A stretch of 64,000 nt of DNA, taken from positions 1,488,001-1,552,000 of the forward strand of contig NZ_CP041637.1 in the NCBI RefSeq assembly GCF_007197735.1, written 5' to 3'. Shown here one piece after another: positions 1-10,200 of this stretch (its first letter is position 1; each line of letters begins with the position of its first letter). The notes beneath the pieces were generated by a model that was not told the origin of the DNA, ran no database searches, and worked only from the letters and a program-made list of their open reading frames with translations. Origin of the DNA: Formosa sediminum (GTDB lineage: Bacteria; Bacteroidota; Bacteroidia; Flavobacteriales; Flavobacteriaceae). Both the position numbers and the translations under genes were made by a program.

Positions 1-753
1 GAACCAATTTTTGCTGTAGACTATAATAATTTTGAAGCTGAAGATAATGCTTACGATCAAACTGCTCCTATGACAGGTATTAGAGGAGACGATAGAAACC
101 TTGGTGGTGGATGGTCTGTAGCGGTACCTACACTTGCAGTATATACAACTTGGGATGAAGGAGATTACAGAAGAGCTGTAAGTTTAGACGACAGAGCTTC
201 AATTAATGGTACAGTTGTAGATTATACAGAATTTGATATTAGCGGACATGAATTTGCTAAAAACGTACCTTACATTGCTAAGTATATGCGTTACCCAGGA
301 CCATTTGCTCGTGCAAACGCTAGAGCAACTAGCCACAATAACTCTATGATTCGCTATGCAGAAGTATTATTAATTGCAGCCGAAGCAGCAGTAGAATTGG
401 GTAATAACGATGCAGCGCTTATGTATGTTAATCAGGTTAGAGCTAGAGCAAGACTTGGTGGAGCAACTAAAACTGGAGCAGATGAAGAGTATACGTTCCC
501 ACCAAGTGCTGTGCCAGCAGATCTTACAGGAACTGTAACTGTAGATGATATCTTAGAAGAGCGTAGATTAGAATTTGCTTTTGAAGGTATTAGATGGTAC
601 GATATTGTTAGAAGACAAATAGGAAATGAAGTATTTAACTCAAGTGGATTAGAAGGTGATAAGCCTTTCTTTACTTCAGATGACTACTTGTTACCATTAC
701 CAGAAGATGAGTTAGAAAGAAATCCTAACTTAACACAAAACCCTGGTTACTAG
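1..753 (+). CDS. SusD/RagB-family nutrient-binding outer-membrane lipoprotein (3' part only)
   Basis: The reading frame is open from base 1, so the N-terminus, including any lipobox, lies outside the window; about 250 C-terminal residues are visible. SusD proteins sit on the cell surface, bind oligosaccharides and cap a SusC TonB-dependent channel. The visible part has the usual C-terminal half: a TPR-like helical stretch (RYAEVLLIAAEAAVELGN, then VNQVRARA), the conserved ILEERRLEFAFEGIRWYDIVR segment split over two helices, and the typical family end LLPLPEDELERNPNLTQNPGY, which closes almost every SusD. The following genes encode a transporter-like membrane protein and a phosphomannose isomerase, so this is probably the end of a glycan-utilisation operon. 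A hairpin terminator follows about 55 bases after the stop. The family call is secure; the substrate is unknown. Confidence 0.93.
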   Translation, partial: EPIFAVDYNNFEAEDNAYDQTAPMTGIRGDDRNLGGGWSVAVPTLAVYTTWDEGDYRRAVSLDDRASINGTVVDYTEFDISGHEFAKNVPYIAKYMRYPGPFARANARATSHNNSMIRYAEVLLIAAEAAVELGNNDAALMYVNQVRARARLGGATKTGADEEYTFPPSAVPADLTGTVTVDDILEERRLEFAFEGIRWYDIVRRQIGNEVFNSSGLEGDKPFFTSDDYLLPLPEDELERNPNLTQNPGY

Positions 754-806
754 GTGAAATAGTATAAAGTAGATATACTTTTATATATAAATTTTGTTGT
801 TGAATA

Positions 807-843
807 AATACTGGTCTAAATTATAGGCCAGTATTTTTTTTTT
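807..843 (+). terminator. Rho-independent terminator after the SusD gene
   Basis: The arms ATACTGG (808-814) and CCAGTAT (828-834) can pair, with extra inner pairing CTA/TAG, and are followed at once by a run of about ten T. It ends the SusD transcript before the Nramp-like gene. Confidence 0.85.
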
Positions 844-1179
844 GATCTTAGTTTAAAATTAATTCTCTATAAAGTAACGGTCTTTATAACAAAAACTCGA
901 GTATTTAACTACCTAAAAAGAATTGTTTTAAACCTTAAATTTTGTAAAAAAAATCTTTCTTTAAATCAGTCGTTTTTTTAAAGATTAATTGCCTAAATTT
1001 ATGGAGCTATATACTTTTAATGCCAGTAACCACGGCAGTTAATAGGGTTGATTTGTGTTACGGAGTAGTGAATATTTTTATTATCTATCTTACTTATAAC
1101 ACAAAGTGATTTAACTTGTTAATAAAGAGTGTGTAAGCTTCTGTAAAACTAAACTAAATTCTAAAACTACTAAATATTC
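844..1179. other. Intergenic leader with two inverted repeats
   Basis: There is no convincing gene in this stretch. Two inverted repeats are visible: TATAAAG (868-874) with CTTTATA (882-888), and an 8-bp stem at 958-965 with 977-984. No good TTTG/TAnnTTTG promoter pair was found. I see no recognisable riboswitch, and in particular no manganese-riboswitch core, although the next gene is an Nramp homologue. Confidence 0.4.
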
Positions 1180-2430
1180 ATGACATCAACTCAATTATCA
1201 TTTAAGGATAAAATTAAAAAAGGATTAAAGGATTTTGGACCTGCATTCTTTATTATTGGTTATGTAGTTGGCACAGGAAGTGTAACCTCAATGGTTGTTT
1301 CTGGGGCTAATTACGGTTTAAGCCTTTCTTGGGCTTTATTATTATCTTGTTTTTTTACATACTTTTTACTTGTCTCTATTAGTAAATTAACAATTGTTTC
1401 TGGAGATACGCTTATGTATAATTTTAAAAAAGCATTTGGTAAGCCTGTTACTATTTTTATTATTGTAGCTCTGCTGGTTTCAATAGTGTCTTCTGTAATA
1501 GGTGTTATGGGAGTTGTGGCCGAGGTTACAATGGAATGGATTTCTGTAAAAACATCTATATCATTTCTTAATGCTCCAGCAGTTTCTATTTTCTTTATTT
1601 GTTTACTAATTGGATTATTCTGGACGGGAAAACATGAGAATTTTATAAAGGCAATGAGTATTATGGTTGGATTTATGGCACTGTCTTTTATTGCAACTAG
1701 TGTAATGGTTGTAAAAGAAACAGTAACTAATATATCTGATTTCTTTCCAGAATTGCCGCATGGCGATAATTCTGGTCTTGTTATTGCAGGTATTGTGGGT
1801 ACTACTATGGCTGGTGTGTGTTTAGCATCAAGAAGTATCTTAGTGCAAGAACAAAAGTGGGGAATAAAAGATTTAAAAACAGAAAATAGAGATGCCATGT
1901 CGTCTATGGCCTTAACGTTCTTTATTAGTTTAGCTATTATGATTAGTGCAACGGGAACTTTATATTTTCAAGGTATTAAGGTTAATGACGCTACAGATAT
2001 GATGAGTGCATTGGGACCATGGGCAGGAGATTTTGCACTTACGTTATTTACCCTAGGAATTATTGGAGCAGGATTGTCTTCTATTTTTCCTAACTTACTA
2101 TTGTTTCCTTGGTTAATAGCAGATTATACTGGAACAGAGCGAAACATGAAAAAACCATTGTTTAAAGCCTTAGTGGTTATCGTAGCTTTAAGTGGTGCAA
2201 TTGTTCCATTTTTTGGAGGAAAGCCTGTATGGATTTTAATAGCTTCTCAAGCATTAAGTCCATTTGTAATGCCTTTAATTACACTGTTTTTAATTATTTT
2301 ATTAAACAAGACAGAAGTTATGAAGGAATATAAAACAAGTATATGGATGAATATTGCATTAGGTGCAACTTTAATTTTTAACATATACATGTTGTATGTT
2401 GCCTTAACTGGATTTATGGGGTACTTTTAA
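1180..2430 (+). CDS. Divergent Nramp-fold membrane transporter
   Basis: The 416-residue protein is hydrophobic throughout, with about 11 membrane segments. Its N-terminal GPAFFIIGYVVGTGS aligns in style with the first helix of Nramp/MntH metal transporters (GPAF...DPGN). The metal-coordinating DPGN of helix 1 is replaced by GTGS (residues 31-34), and the MPH motif of helix 6 is replaced by a stretch reading GTTMAGVCLASRS (207-219). Classical Mn/Fe transport is therefore doubtful even though the fold looks the same. It sits between a SusD gene and a phosphomannose isomerase gene, 51 bases before the latter. That context suggests uptake of a sugar or another organic solute across the inner membrane, which is inference. 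The ATG at 1180 gives a normal start just before a cytoplasmic KDKIKKGLKD segment. Confidence 0.75.
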   Translation: MTSTQLSFKDKIKKGLKDFGPAFFIIGYVVGTGSVTSMVVSGANYGLSLSWALLLSCFFTYFLLVSISKLTIVSGDTLMYNFKKAFGKPVTIFIIVALLVSIVSSVIGVMGVVAEVTMEWISVKTSISFLNAPAVSIFFICLLIGLFWTGKHENFIKAMSIMVGFMALSFIATSVMVVKETVTNISDFFPELPHGDNSGLVIAGIVGTTMAGVCLASRSILVQEQKWGIKDLKTENRDAMSSMALTFFISLAIMISATGTLYFQGIKVNDATDMMSALGPWAGDFALTLFTLGIIGAGLSSIFPNLLLFPWLIADYTGTERNMKKPLFKALVVIVALSGAIVPFFGGKPVWILIASQALSPFVMPLITLFLIILLNKTEVMKEYKTSIWMNIALGATLIFNIYMLYVALTGFMGYF

Positions 2431-2481
2431 TCATAACCTTTTTTAATTTTCTAATACATATTAAAATATAAATAAGAAATC

Positions 2482-3576
2482 ATGAGTGATCACTTACAAA
2501 AATATGCACATATGCCTTTAAAACAACTTCATAATAGAGTGTGGAGAACGTATGAAGGCGGTGCATTGATTGATAGATGGAAGCAAACAACTCCTGAAAC
2601 AGACGGAAGCATGCCAGAAGAATGGATTATGTCTACCGTTACAGCACGCGGGAATAATAGACCTGCAGATGAAGGTTTATCGCTTATAGATACAGAAGAA
2701 GGTACTATACCTTTAAAAGAATTAATACATTCTAATCTGGAGTTGTATTTAGGAGAAACTCTTGCCGAAAAATTTGGAACTACAGGTGTCCTTATTAAAA
2801 TGTTAGATTCTAAAGAACGTTTAACAGTTCAAGTACATCCAGATAAAAACTATGCAAAAACTGTTTTTAATTCAGAATTTGGTAAAACAGAATCTTGGTA
2901 TGTTTTAAATACTCGAGAAATAGACGGCGAAAAAAGTGTCGTGTACATGGGCTTTAAAAAACATGTTACCCGCGAAGAGTGGCGTACTCATTTTGAGAAT
3001 CAGAACATTCAAGGCATGTTAGATTGTTTGCATAAAATTGAAGTCAAGCCAGGAGATGCTTTCATGATTTATGGTGGTGTCCCACATGCCATTGGTGCAG
3101 GTTGTTTTTTAATGGAAGTTCAGGAACCTACAGATTACACCATGCGTGTTGAAAAAACAACACCTAATGGCTTAACAATTGGACCAGAACTTATACATCA
3201 AGGTGTTGGTGAAGAAAAAATGTTAGAGTGTTTTCATTATGATAATTATACGTTACAGGAAGCGCTTGATGCATGGAAAATTACACCAGAGATTTTAGAT
3301 AGTTCGGAAGAATTTACATTAAGAACATTATTTAATGCCAAGCATACAAATTGTTTTGGGTTAAGTGAATTGCTACTAGATGGGAGTCATAAAATTAAAG
3401 GTAACGGTGCCTTTTATGTAGCTGTTATTTATTCTGGTGAAGGTGTAATGACGTGTAATGGTAAAGAATATAGCTATGCTCAAGGTGATGAGATTTTTAT
3501 CTCTGCTGCGATTTCAGAACTTACATTTAAATCGAGTACGGCTTCAAAGATATTATTATGCTATCCTCCAAGTTAA
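2482..3576 (+). CDS. manA: Class I mannose-6-phosphate isomerase
   Basis: This cytoplasmic zinc enzyme interconverts mannose 6-phosphate and fructose 6-phosphate. The sequence carries the class I cupin motifs in order. LTVQVHPDK at 114-122 gives zinc ligands Gln117 and His119, GKTESW holds Glu137, and GGVPHAIGAG holds His202. EVQEPTDYTMRVE follows around 212. At 364 residues it has a normal length with a complete C-terminal cupin domain. It follows the Nramp-like gene by 51 bases and probably shares its transcript. It could feed mannose from the adjacent glycan-utilisation locus into glycolysis, or supply mannose 6-phosphate for GDP-mannose and hence the GDP-fucose genes near 47 kb. The enzyme family is clear; which physiological direction dominates is inference. 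Confidence 0.9.
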   Translation: MSDHLQKYAHMPLKQLHNRVWRTYEGGALIDRWKQTTPETDGSMPEEWIMSTVTARGNNRPADEGLSLIDTEEGTIPLKELIHSNLELYLGETLAEKFGTTGVLIKMLDSKERLTVQVHPDKNYAKTVFNSEFGKTESWYVLNTREIDGEKSVVYMGFKKHVTREEWRTHFENQNIQGMLDCLHKIEVKPGDAFMIYGGVPHAIGAGCFLMEVQEPTDYTMRVEKTTPNGLTIGPELIHQGVGEEKMLECFHYDNYTLQEALDAWKITPEILDSSEEFTLRTLFNAKHTNCFGLSELLLDGSHKIKGNGAFYVAVIYSGEGVMTCNGKEYSYAQGDEIFISAAISELTFKSSTASKILLCYPPS

Positions 3577-3615
3577 GTAACTTAAGTTTAAAGTATACAC
3601 TAATATTATAAGATT

Positions 3616-3656
3616 AAGGCTTCATCTTTTCAAAAACAAGGATGAAGCCTTTAATT
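3616..3656. terminator. Bidirectional terminator between convergent genes
   Basis: The 11-bp arms AAGGCTTCATC (3616-3626) and GATGAAGCCTT (3641-3651) pair perfectly around a 14-base loop, with T-rich sequence after and some A-rich sequence before. It can serve manA on the plus strand and the DUF3037 gene on the minus strand. Confidence 0.75.
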
Positions 3657-3676
3657 TTGTTAAGCCTTAACTAATT

Positions 3677-4072
3677 TTATAAAACCAACTCTTCAAATAA
3701 GCGTTGCGAAGTCTTTTCGAGGTGATAACACATGCCTGGATGAGGTCTGGAAGTTTGTATAGCGGAGCTTCTAATTGCTGTTAACCAACGAAAACGAGAT
3801 GGTATATCCATATGTGCAATAGGGCTATCTGTACAAGTCCCTTTAGCTATAGTTTCAAAAGCTTTTATGTTTAAAGCTAATTGGTCCACATCAAAATCTT
3901 CAGCAAATAGTTTTATTTTTTTAAAAGGTATATCATATAAAACTGTAATAAATTTAGCCTGTTTACTAAAAAGTATAATGCCTATATTTATAAACTCTTC
4001 GCGTTCTAACTTTGGTACTACTCGTATTATAGCATATTCGTATAGTTTAAGATCTTGCATGTTCAATTTCAT
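3677..4072 (-). CDS. DUF3037 family protein
   Basis: This 131-residue soluble protein opens with KLYEYAIIRVVPKLEREEFINIG, a pattern I associate with DUF3037 (residues around 9-31), and contains a conserved FRWLTAIRSSAIQTSRPHPG near 93-112. It has no signal peptide or membrane segment. Its start lies inside the 3' end of the HipA-like kinase gene, overlapping by 26 bases, so the two are translationally linked. A second in-frame ATG four codons later is possible. DUF3037 genes are commonly found beside HipA-like kinases, as here, and the function is not established. A partner or regulator role for the kinase is inference. Confidence 0.75.
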   Translation of the reverse strand: MKLNMQDLKLYEYAIIRVVPKLEREEFINIGIILFSKQAKFITVLYDIPFKKIKLFAEDFDVDQLALNIKAFETIAKGTCTDSPIAHMDIPSRFRWLTAIRSSAIQTSRPHPGMCYHLEKTSQRLFEELVL

Positions 4073-4832
4073 TTACAAAAATTTCTGAATGGTCTAAACG
4101 CGTCACTAAAAAATTATAATACACCTCTCGAATGGCATTTGGAGAGCTATCTATATCTTCTCTTTGCAACCATGCTTCAGGAATAGAATTTACGATGTCT
4201 CTTATTATTTCTGGTGTTAATATTGCTTTAAATTCAGCATCTATAGTTTTAATTTTAGATGCTTGAGGTAGTAATACATGATCTTTAATAAGCTTAAAAG
4301 GACTCTTTGCAGATTGTTCCCAATTGCTCCACGAATGATGAAAGTATAAACATGCACCATGGTCTATTAACCATAGCTCTTTATGCCACATAAGCATATT
4401 TGTGTTTTTAAAGGTACGGTCTACATTGGTAATAAAAGCATCTAACCATACAATTTTAGAGGCTAAAGTCTCATCTATAGTTGTAACAGCGGGATCGAAA
4501 GTTATAGCTCCAGATAAAAAATGAAGTGCTAAATTTAAACCTTGGCTGCCTTGTAATAAATCCTGAATTTCTTCATCGGCTTCTGTTCTTCCAAAGGCTT
4601 CATCTAAATGTGCAAAAACTAGTTCAGGTAACTGTAAGTTTAACGCTTTTGCTATCTGTCCGCCAATAAGTTCAGCAATTAATGCTTTTGGGCCATGTCC
4701 TGCGCCTTTAAACTTTAAGACATACTTAAAATCGTCGTCGGCTTCTGCCAATGCAGGCAGCGAACCTCCTTCTCTTAAAGGCATCATATACCGCGTTACA
4801 TGTACGTGCCTTAATTCAAAATTATTTGTCAT
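4047..4832 (-). CDS. HipA-like kinase domain protein (HipA_2 type)
   Basis: The 261-residue protein has features of the small stand-alone HipA-like kinase family. A lysine-containing strand YVLKFKGAGHGPKALIAE (residues 37-54) is a probable nucleotide-binding lobe. NVDRTFKNTN (136-145) resembles the HipA catalytic loop, and LIDHG (155-159) occupies the place of the metal-binding DFG-like motif. HipA proteins are serine/threonine kinases known from persistence toxins. This member lacks the HipB-type DNA-binding antitoxin next to it and is instead coupled to the DUF3037 gene, which overlaps its end. The family call is good. A toxin role is not shown by the sequence. Confidence 0.75.
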   Translation of the reverse strand: MTNNFELRHVHVTRYMMPLREGGSLPALAEADDDFKYVLKFKGAGHGPKALIAELIGGQIAKALNLQLPELVFAHLDEAFGRTEADEEIQDLLQGSQGLNLALHFLSGAITFDPAVTTIDETLASKIVWLDAFITNVDRTFKNTNMLMWHKELWLIDHGACLYFHHSWSNWEQSAKSPFKLIKDHVLLPQASKIKTIDAEFKAILTPEIIRDIVNSIPEAWLQREDIDSSPNAIREVYYNFLVTRLDHSEIFVNEIEHARS

Positions 4833-4910
4833 ACGTTTAATACTAGATTGTAAATTTAGTGATTAGTTGTATGCTATGGTTAGAGTATACCAATTTTTGA
4901 TTTATAAGGT

Positions 4911-7208
4911 TTAAAACGGATATCCTATTGCAAAGTTAAACGTGGTTTCTTTATACTGAAACTCATACCGTTTACCTTCTTCTAAAGCGAGGTCATGAAT
5001 TGGCGTGGCAAAATCAAATCTAATTACAAAGCCTTGTACATCTACACGAAGACCAACACCAACACCAATACCTAATTCTTTAATAAAATCTGAGCTAAAT
5101 TTTCCGCCAGGTACATCTTCTATTTCTGTAGAATTCCATACGTTTCCAGCATCTGCAAATACAGCACCTTTAAAGTATGAGAATAATGGAAAACGATATT
5201 CTAAATTTGCTTCTAATCTAATATTTCCAGTTTGGTCTATATAATAATCATCATCTGTATCCTCTTCGCTTACATATGTTCCTGGACCTAAAGATCTAAT
5301 TCTAAAAGCACGAACGCTATTTGGACCACCAGAATAGTACTGTTTAATATATGGCATATATTCTGAATTTCCATAAGGGATACCGTAGCCAGCAAATAGT
5401 CTGGTAGCGAGTTTGTTTTCGTTATCAAAGTTAAAATGATAACGGAAATCAATATCGGCTTTAACATACTGCGCATATTCTAGTCCAAAAATAGTTTGAG
5501 TTTCATTGTTGTTTTTTGAGTCGAATAAACTAAGGGCATTTCCTGCAATGTCAAAAGTTACGTTGGTGTATAACTGGTGTTTTTTAGAAGTATTTATCAT
5601 TTCATTATATATAAATGAATAGTTTAAACCCGCAATAAACTGTTGTTCGAAACTTTGTTCTAAATACGAGTTTTCATCTAAAATGGCTTCAAATTCATCA
5701 GACGTATTAATTAAGTTATTATAATTTATAGAGAACGGATTTATCTCGTGTGTGGTGTATCTGTTTGCATTCCACGAATACCCAAATTCGGCCGTTCCAG
5801 ATAATAATGTATATAATTCTGTACGGTTTAAATAATCTATACCGATACTGGTTTTAGTTTTAGGAATAGAATATTCAAAAAAATCTTCATTAATCTTTAT
5901 CGGAAAAATAACTCGCGGTAATATCAATTCAGATTTCAGACCTAAAGAAGTATTGCTAATAGAATTACCACCACCTACCTGAAGCTCGTAACCAATATTA
6001 GCACTAAGACTTAAGATTTCTCCACCGTTAAAGATATTTCTGTTATTGTATGAAAACTCTAAAGCTGGCCCTGCAAAATTATTTGACTTTGTTACAGCCT
6101 GCAATTCTGCTCTTAAGGACCTTTTATTTAGCGGTGATAAGTAAATGTTAGCATCTACTACTTTAGAACTGTCTGTTAGCGTGCTGTCTTGCTCTTCGTA
6201 CTGAATATTTACAAACTTATAGGTACCTATGGTGGAAAGGCGTCTTGCCGTATTTCGTGATGCTTCTGGGTCGTATAATTCATTTTCGTTAAGGGTAATA
6301 AACGGATCTAAGTGCCTTAATTTAAAAAATTCTTCGTCTTGAATATAGCTTTTATTATTGTAGCGTGTAACGGTTTGTTTAACGCTGTCTTTTTTTATGT
6401 CGTAATTGGTGTAAATATTTATTTTACCAATCTTGTAAGGCAATGTAGCTGCTTTGGGAACAGATGATTTGAGCCTTAGATATAAATCGAATTTTTTATT
6501 AGTGTAGCGGGTAGTATCTGCTTCAAAAATTAAAAACTCCGAATTAAAATTGTAATATCCAGCTTTCTTTAAATCTGAATCTATGCGTAATCGTTCTGTT
6601 TTTAAATAATCTAAATCAAAACGTATACCTGGTTTAAACTCGGTATTAGCTACACTTTTTTTTATCTCTGAGAATATGGGATCGGGTAAAGAATCTACTT
6701 TATAAGTGCCCATTATATAAGGTTGTTTTATGTGTGCGTTATAGGCAATAGAAGATTTACTGTTGTCTTCGTCTTCTAAAATTTCAGAAGAAGCACTGCT
6801 ATAGAAAAATCCATGGTTTTCTAATCGGTTTACTAATATATCTTCCACTTCAAAAGTCTCGATAGAAGATTGGTAAACAGGTTCTTCTCCTATCTTTTTG
6901 TATAGCCAGCGGTTAATAAACCCTGGTTTTTCTTTCTGATTTTTATAGTAATAATATAACCCCGGATACATGCCTAAAAATTTGGTGTTAGGAACAGGAC
7001 GTATTGTAGATTCTAACTCGGATTTGAGTTCGCTTTTGTTTTCTATAATAGAATCTGTTTCTAAGGTTAGACTAGCACCGGTATATAATAATTCGTCTTC
7101 AGGGATATATTTAGCAATGCTACAGGATTGAAAATAGACAATACTGAGCAATACAAATATATATTTGAAGCACGCATTTATAGAGCCAAAGTTGATCTTA
7201 TTTTTCAA
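4911..7208 (-). CDS. tamL: TamL, lipoprotein BamA/TamA-type outer-membrane assembly protein
   Basis: This 765-residue Omp85-superfamily protein has a lipoprotein signal peptide with a probable acylated Cys29 (FQSC), which separates TamL of Bacteroidota from proteobacterial TamA. POTRA-like domains fill roughly the first 380 residues (for example LPYKIGKINIYTNYDI). The remainder is a beta-barrel with the conserved bacterial surface antigen motif YYSGGPNSVRAFRIRSLGPG, which is the lid-lock VRGF-like region, and an aromatic C-terminal strand ending NFAIGYPF. With TamB it forms a periplasm-spanning system for outer-membrane assembly. The gene starts five bases after the tamB stop on the minus strand, so the pair is one operon. 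Identification rests on the architecture plus this linkage. Confidence 0.9.
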   Translation of the reverse strand: MKNKINFGSINACFKYIFVLLSIVYFQSCSIAKYIPEDELLYTGASLTLETDSIIENKSELKSELESTIRPVPNTKFLGMYPGLYYYYKNQKEKPGFINRWLYKKIGEEPVYQSSIETFEVEDILVNRLENHGFFYSSASSEILEDEDNSKSSIAYNAHIKQPYIMGTYKVDSLPDPIFSEIKKSVANTEFKPGIRFDLDYLKTERLRIDSDLKKAGYYNFNSEFLIFEADTTRYTNKKFDLYLRLKSSVPKAATLPYKIGKINIYTNYDIKKDSVKQTVTRYNNKSYIQDEEFFKLRHLDPFITLNENELYDPEASRNTARRLSTIGTYKFVNIQYEEQDSTLTDSSKVVDANIYLSPLNKRSLRAELQAVTKSNNFAGPALEFSYNNRNIFNGGEILSLSANIGYELQVGGGNSISNTSLGLKSELILPRVIFPIKINEDFFEYSIPKTKTSIGIDYLNRTELYTLLSGTAEFGYSWNANRYTTHEINPFSINYNNLINTSDEFEAILDENSYLEQSFEQQFIAGLNYSFIYNEMINTSKKHQLYTNVTFDIAGNALSLFDSKNNNETQTIFGLEYAQYVKADIDFRYHFNFDNENKLATRLFAGYGIPYGNSEYMPYIKQYYSGGPNSVRAFRIRSLGPGTYVSEEDTDDDYYIDQTGNIRLEANLEYRFPLFSYFKGAVFADAGNVWNSTEIEDVPGGKFSSDFIKELGIGVGVGLRVDVQGFVIRFDFATPIHDLALEEGKRYEFQYKETTFNFAIGYPF

Positions 7209-7213
7209 AATAT

Positions 7214-10200
7214 TTATTCGGTTGTTTCCTGTGGTTTTTCAATTTCTTCTTTGCGTTTACGGCCGCGTTTACCTCGTGTTTTTTCTTTTTCAGTATTAAG
7301 TAATGCAGACCATAATTCTTTAAACTTATTAAATTCTTTAGTAAAAATTAAAGCGAGTCCACTTACTGTGGTTTGACCATCTATAACAGATTCAAATTCG
7401 TTTTTCTGAAAGGCCTTTACTCTATATTTTCCGCTAGGTGTAATTAAGTATTCTAAACTTACATCACCAATTAGTGGTGTTTCTTCTCCAGAAGCACTAC
7501 TTCCTTCGATATCTACATCACTTCCTACACGAACAATAACCCGATCATTAAATAGTTTTTTTTGTGCGGCTACTTCTAATTGTGTGCGTTGTTGAGAGGA
7601 GTCGCCTTGATAATCTGTAAAGCTATTTAATCCAAAATCGAGTTCTACGCCAGAGCTTCCTAGTAATTTATCTGAAAACATATTGAGCTGATCTGAGATC
7701 GCATCATTTAAATTATCTCTAGCAATAGAAGCAAAGCCACCACTGCTACCATCGCTTCCAGATTCTGGGTAAAAACGATTCATGACTAAAAGTGAAAATA
7801 CTTGTCGGTTTAGTTCGCCTTCTTGTTGGTTAACTTGTTGTAAACGCCCATATACTTGTCCGCTTACAGCTCCTTGTTCTTCTTCAGGCATATCTAAGTT
7901 AAAAGATATTTTAGGATGCATGAGTTCGCCATCTACATTTAAATAGACCTCAAAAGGTAATGTTTGTTTAAATTCGTTTTGTGTAGAACTGCTTGAACCA
8001 GAGATCTGAGCAGCCATTAAGGCCGATGCTGAGGTTTCTACATTGTATAAGGCTTGTATATCTAGATTCGCATCAAAAGGGTTTCCAGACCAAGTAACTT
8101 GACCGCCAGAAACCAGTTCGAATTTACGTTTTACAATTTCATATAGGCTCATCTCGTAATGCCCGCTAGATACTGTATATACGCCTGAAAGATTCATCCG
8201 GCCGTTAGTTTCCATTTTAAATAAAAATTTACCTTCACCAGAAGTTGTAAAGTTGTCTCCTGTATTTTTATCGATAACCAATGTGGCTTTAGCTTCTTTT
8301 GGAATAGAAAAATTTGCTGTGATATTAAAACCAGTTACCTCAGTCATGTCTTCTTGATTTCTAGTTAAAATAGCATCCGGATTATCTCTGTTTACAAATA
8401 TGACTACACCGTCACGATCTTCAATATTTACAGTAGAAGAAGGCATTACATAGGTTATATTTGTTTTAGGACTCACACCGGCTTTAATGTTTATAATAGG
8501 GACATTTAAATCGCCTTTAATTGTGCCATCAGCTTTAAAAGCTAAGAATCCATAAAGCATATCATTATCTTCTTTAGTTGCATTTAAAACTTGAAAATTA
8601 TTTGCTTTAATCTTTAAATCGAACTTTGGATTAATTAAAGATTCGGTGTCTATAAAACCATCAAGAATAAAAGCACTATTGTTTTCGTCGTTAATCGTGA
8701 AATTAGTCATGCTAATCCCCGAATTATCTATATTTAAAGTTTCATTAGGAAGCTCAAAAAAACTATTGAGTTTAGTGACTTTAAATCTTGTTTTGTTAAA
8801 CACTAAATCGCCTTTATATTGCGGAGCATTTAACGCTCCATTAATGTTAAATTGGCCATTAAAAGAACCGGAAGTCTCTGTTAGTTCTCCTAAAGATAGC
8901 CCCTCGAGTGCTTTTGTTTTAAACGTATTAATATTTATATCTGCATCAATATTTGAATTGGTTTCTGATGCGGTGTAAACGCCTGAAATATCTAGATCTG
9001 CATCTCCTTCTTTTGTAGATAAACTAAAGTTATATTTTGCGTTCGTTTCAGAATCGCCTTGTAATGTTAGTGTGCCAAAATTAGTGTTTAATACATTAAA
9101 TTTATTAATTGTTAAATTGGCTAAATAGCCCCGGTCGCTAAAAGGGTTTTGTACTGTTAAGTTTCCGTTTAAAATACCCTGAGCTAATTCTTGTTCGGGA
9201 TTTAAGTAGTTTAAAAACTCAATTAAATTAAAATTTTCGAAGGCTATAGAAAAATTATCTATGTTAGTCTCTGTAGTTGTTGTATTAGTAAATGCGATAA
9301 ACTGATTGTTTTTTGTGAAATTAAAATTGTTAAAGGTGAGTTTATCTGTGCCGTAAGAAGCATAATTATCTTCAGGTATTTTCCAAGCCAATTTGTTTAT
9401 AATAAGATCTTCTGGCAAGAGGTGTAATATGAAATTATTGTCTTCTTTTTTTATTTTAGATTTTAACTGCATAAGGAGGTCTTCCTCATCGTACGCATAC
9501 ATATCTAAATTTAATTCTTTGTTTAAGACTTGTCCTGTTATTTCCGTACGTTTTAAAAATATGGGATTTGCATGAATGTTATTAAATCCGAAATTAAATT
9601 TAAATAGGTCTGGAGCAGTATTAAACGTTAAAGCTAAACTATCTATAGTGTTTCCTCCATAATTAATGTGCGGTGCTAGTATATTAGCATCCAATATTTT
9701 TTCAGATTCATTAAAATTTATGCCTATATCTATAGTGTCAATTTGTTTTAAACTTGGTAGGAATATGTCTGTTAATATTGGATCTTCACTAAGTTTTCCT
9801 GTGAATTTTAAATGTACCGGCGTATAGTCTTTTGAAATGGTAAGTGTAGAATCGGGTGAAAAATAACTTGACATGTGTTGCTCTAAAGCGTTACTAAAAG
9901 TTTGCGGGTTGGCATTTGATGCAAGCTCTAAGTTTAATAATTTATTAGTAAGACTTACATAGGTCGAATCTGTATTAACATAAGCTTTAGCATTTACATC
10001 GCCCAACAAATAAGTTTTATTATCATAAACAATAGTGCCTTCGTCTATAGAGCTCGTTAAATTAAAACGGTCTGCATTTCCTTTAAAATTAGCATTAAGT
10101 TTAAGTTTAGCACGTATATCTTTTTCTACAAGCCCAAGAGCAAGCAAATCTGCTCCTATAATATTTAAATTGGCATTAATTTCTGGCGATATACTATCTA

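Noticed and set aside
844-1179. Manganese riboswitch before the Nramp-like gene
   Set aside because: No recognisable conserved core was found, and the transporter itself lacks the metal-binding motifs.
1311-1898. 195-codon minus-strand frame in the Nramp-like gene
   Set aside because: It lies wholly inside a clear membrane-protein gene and has no protein-family features.
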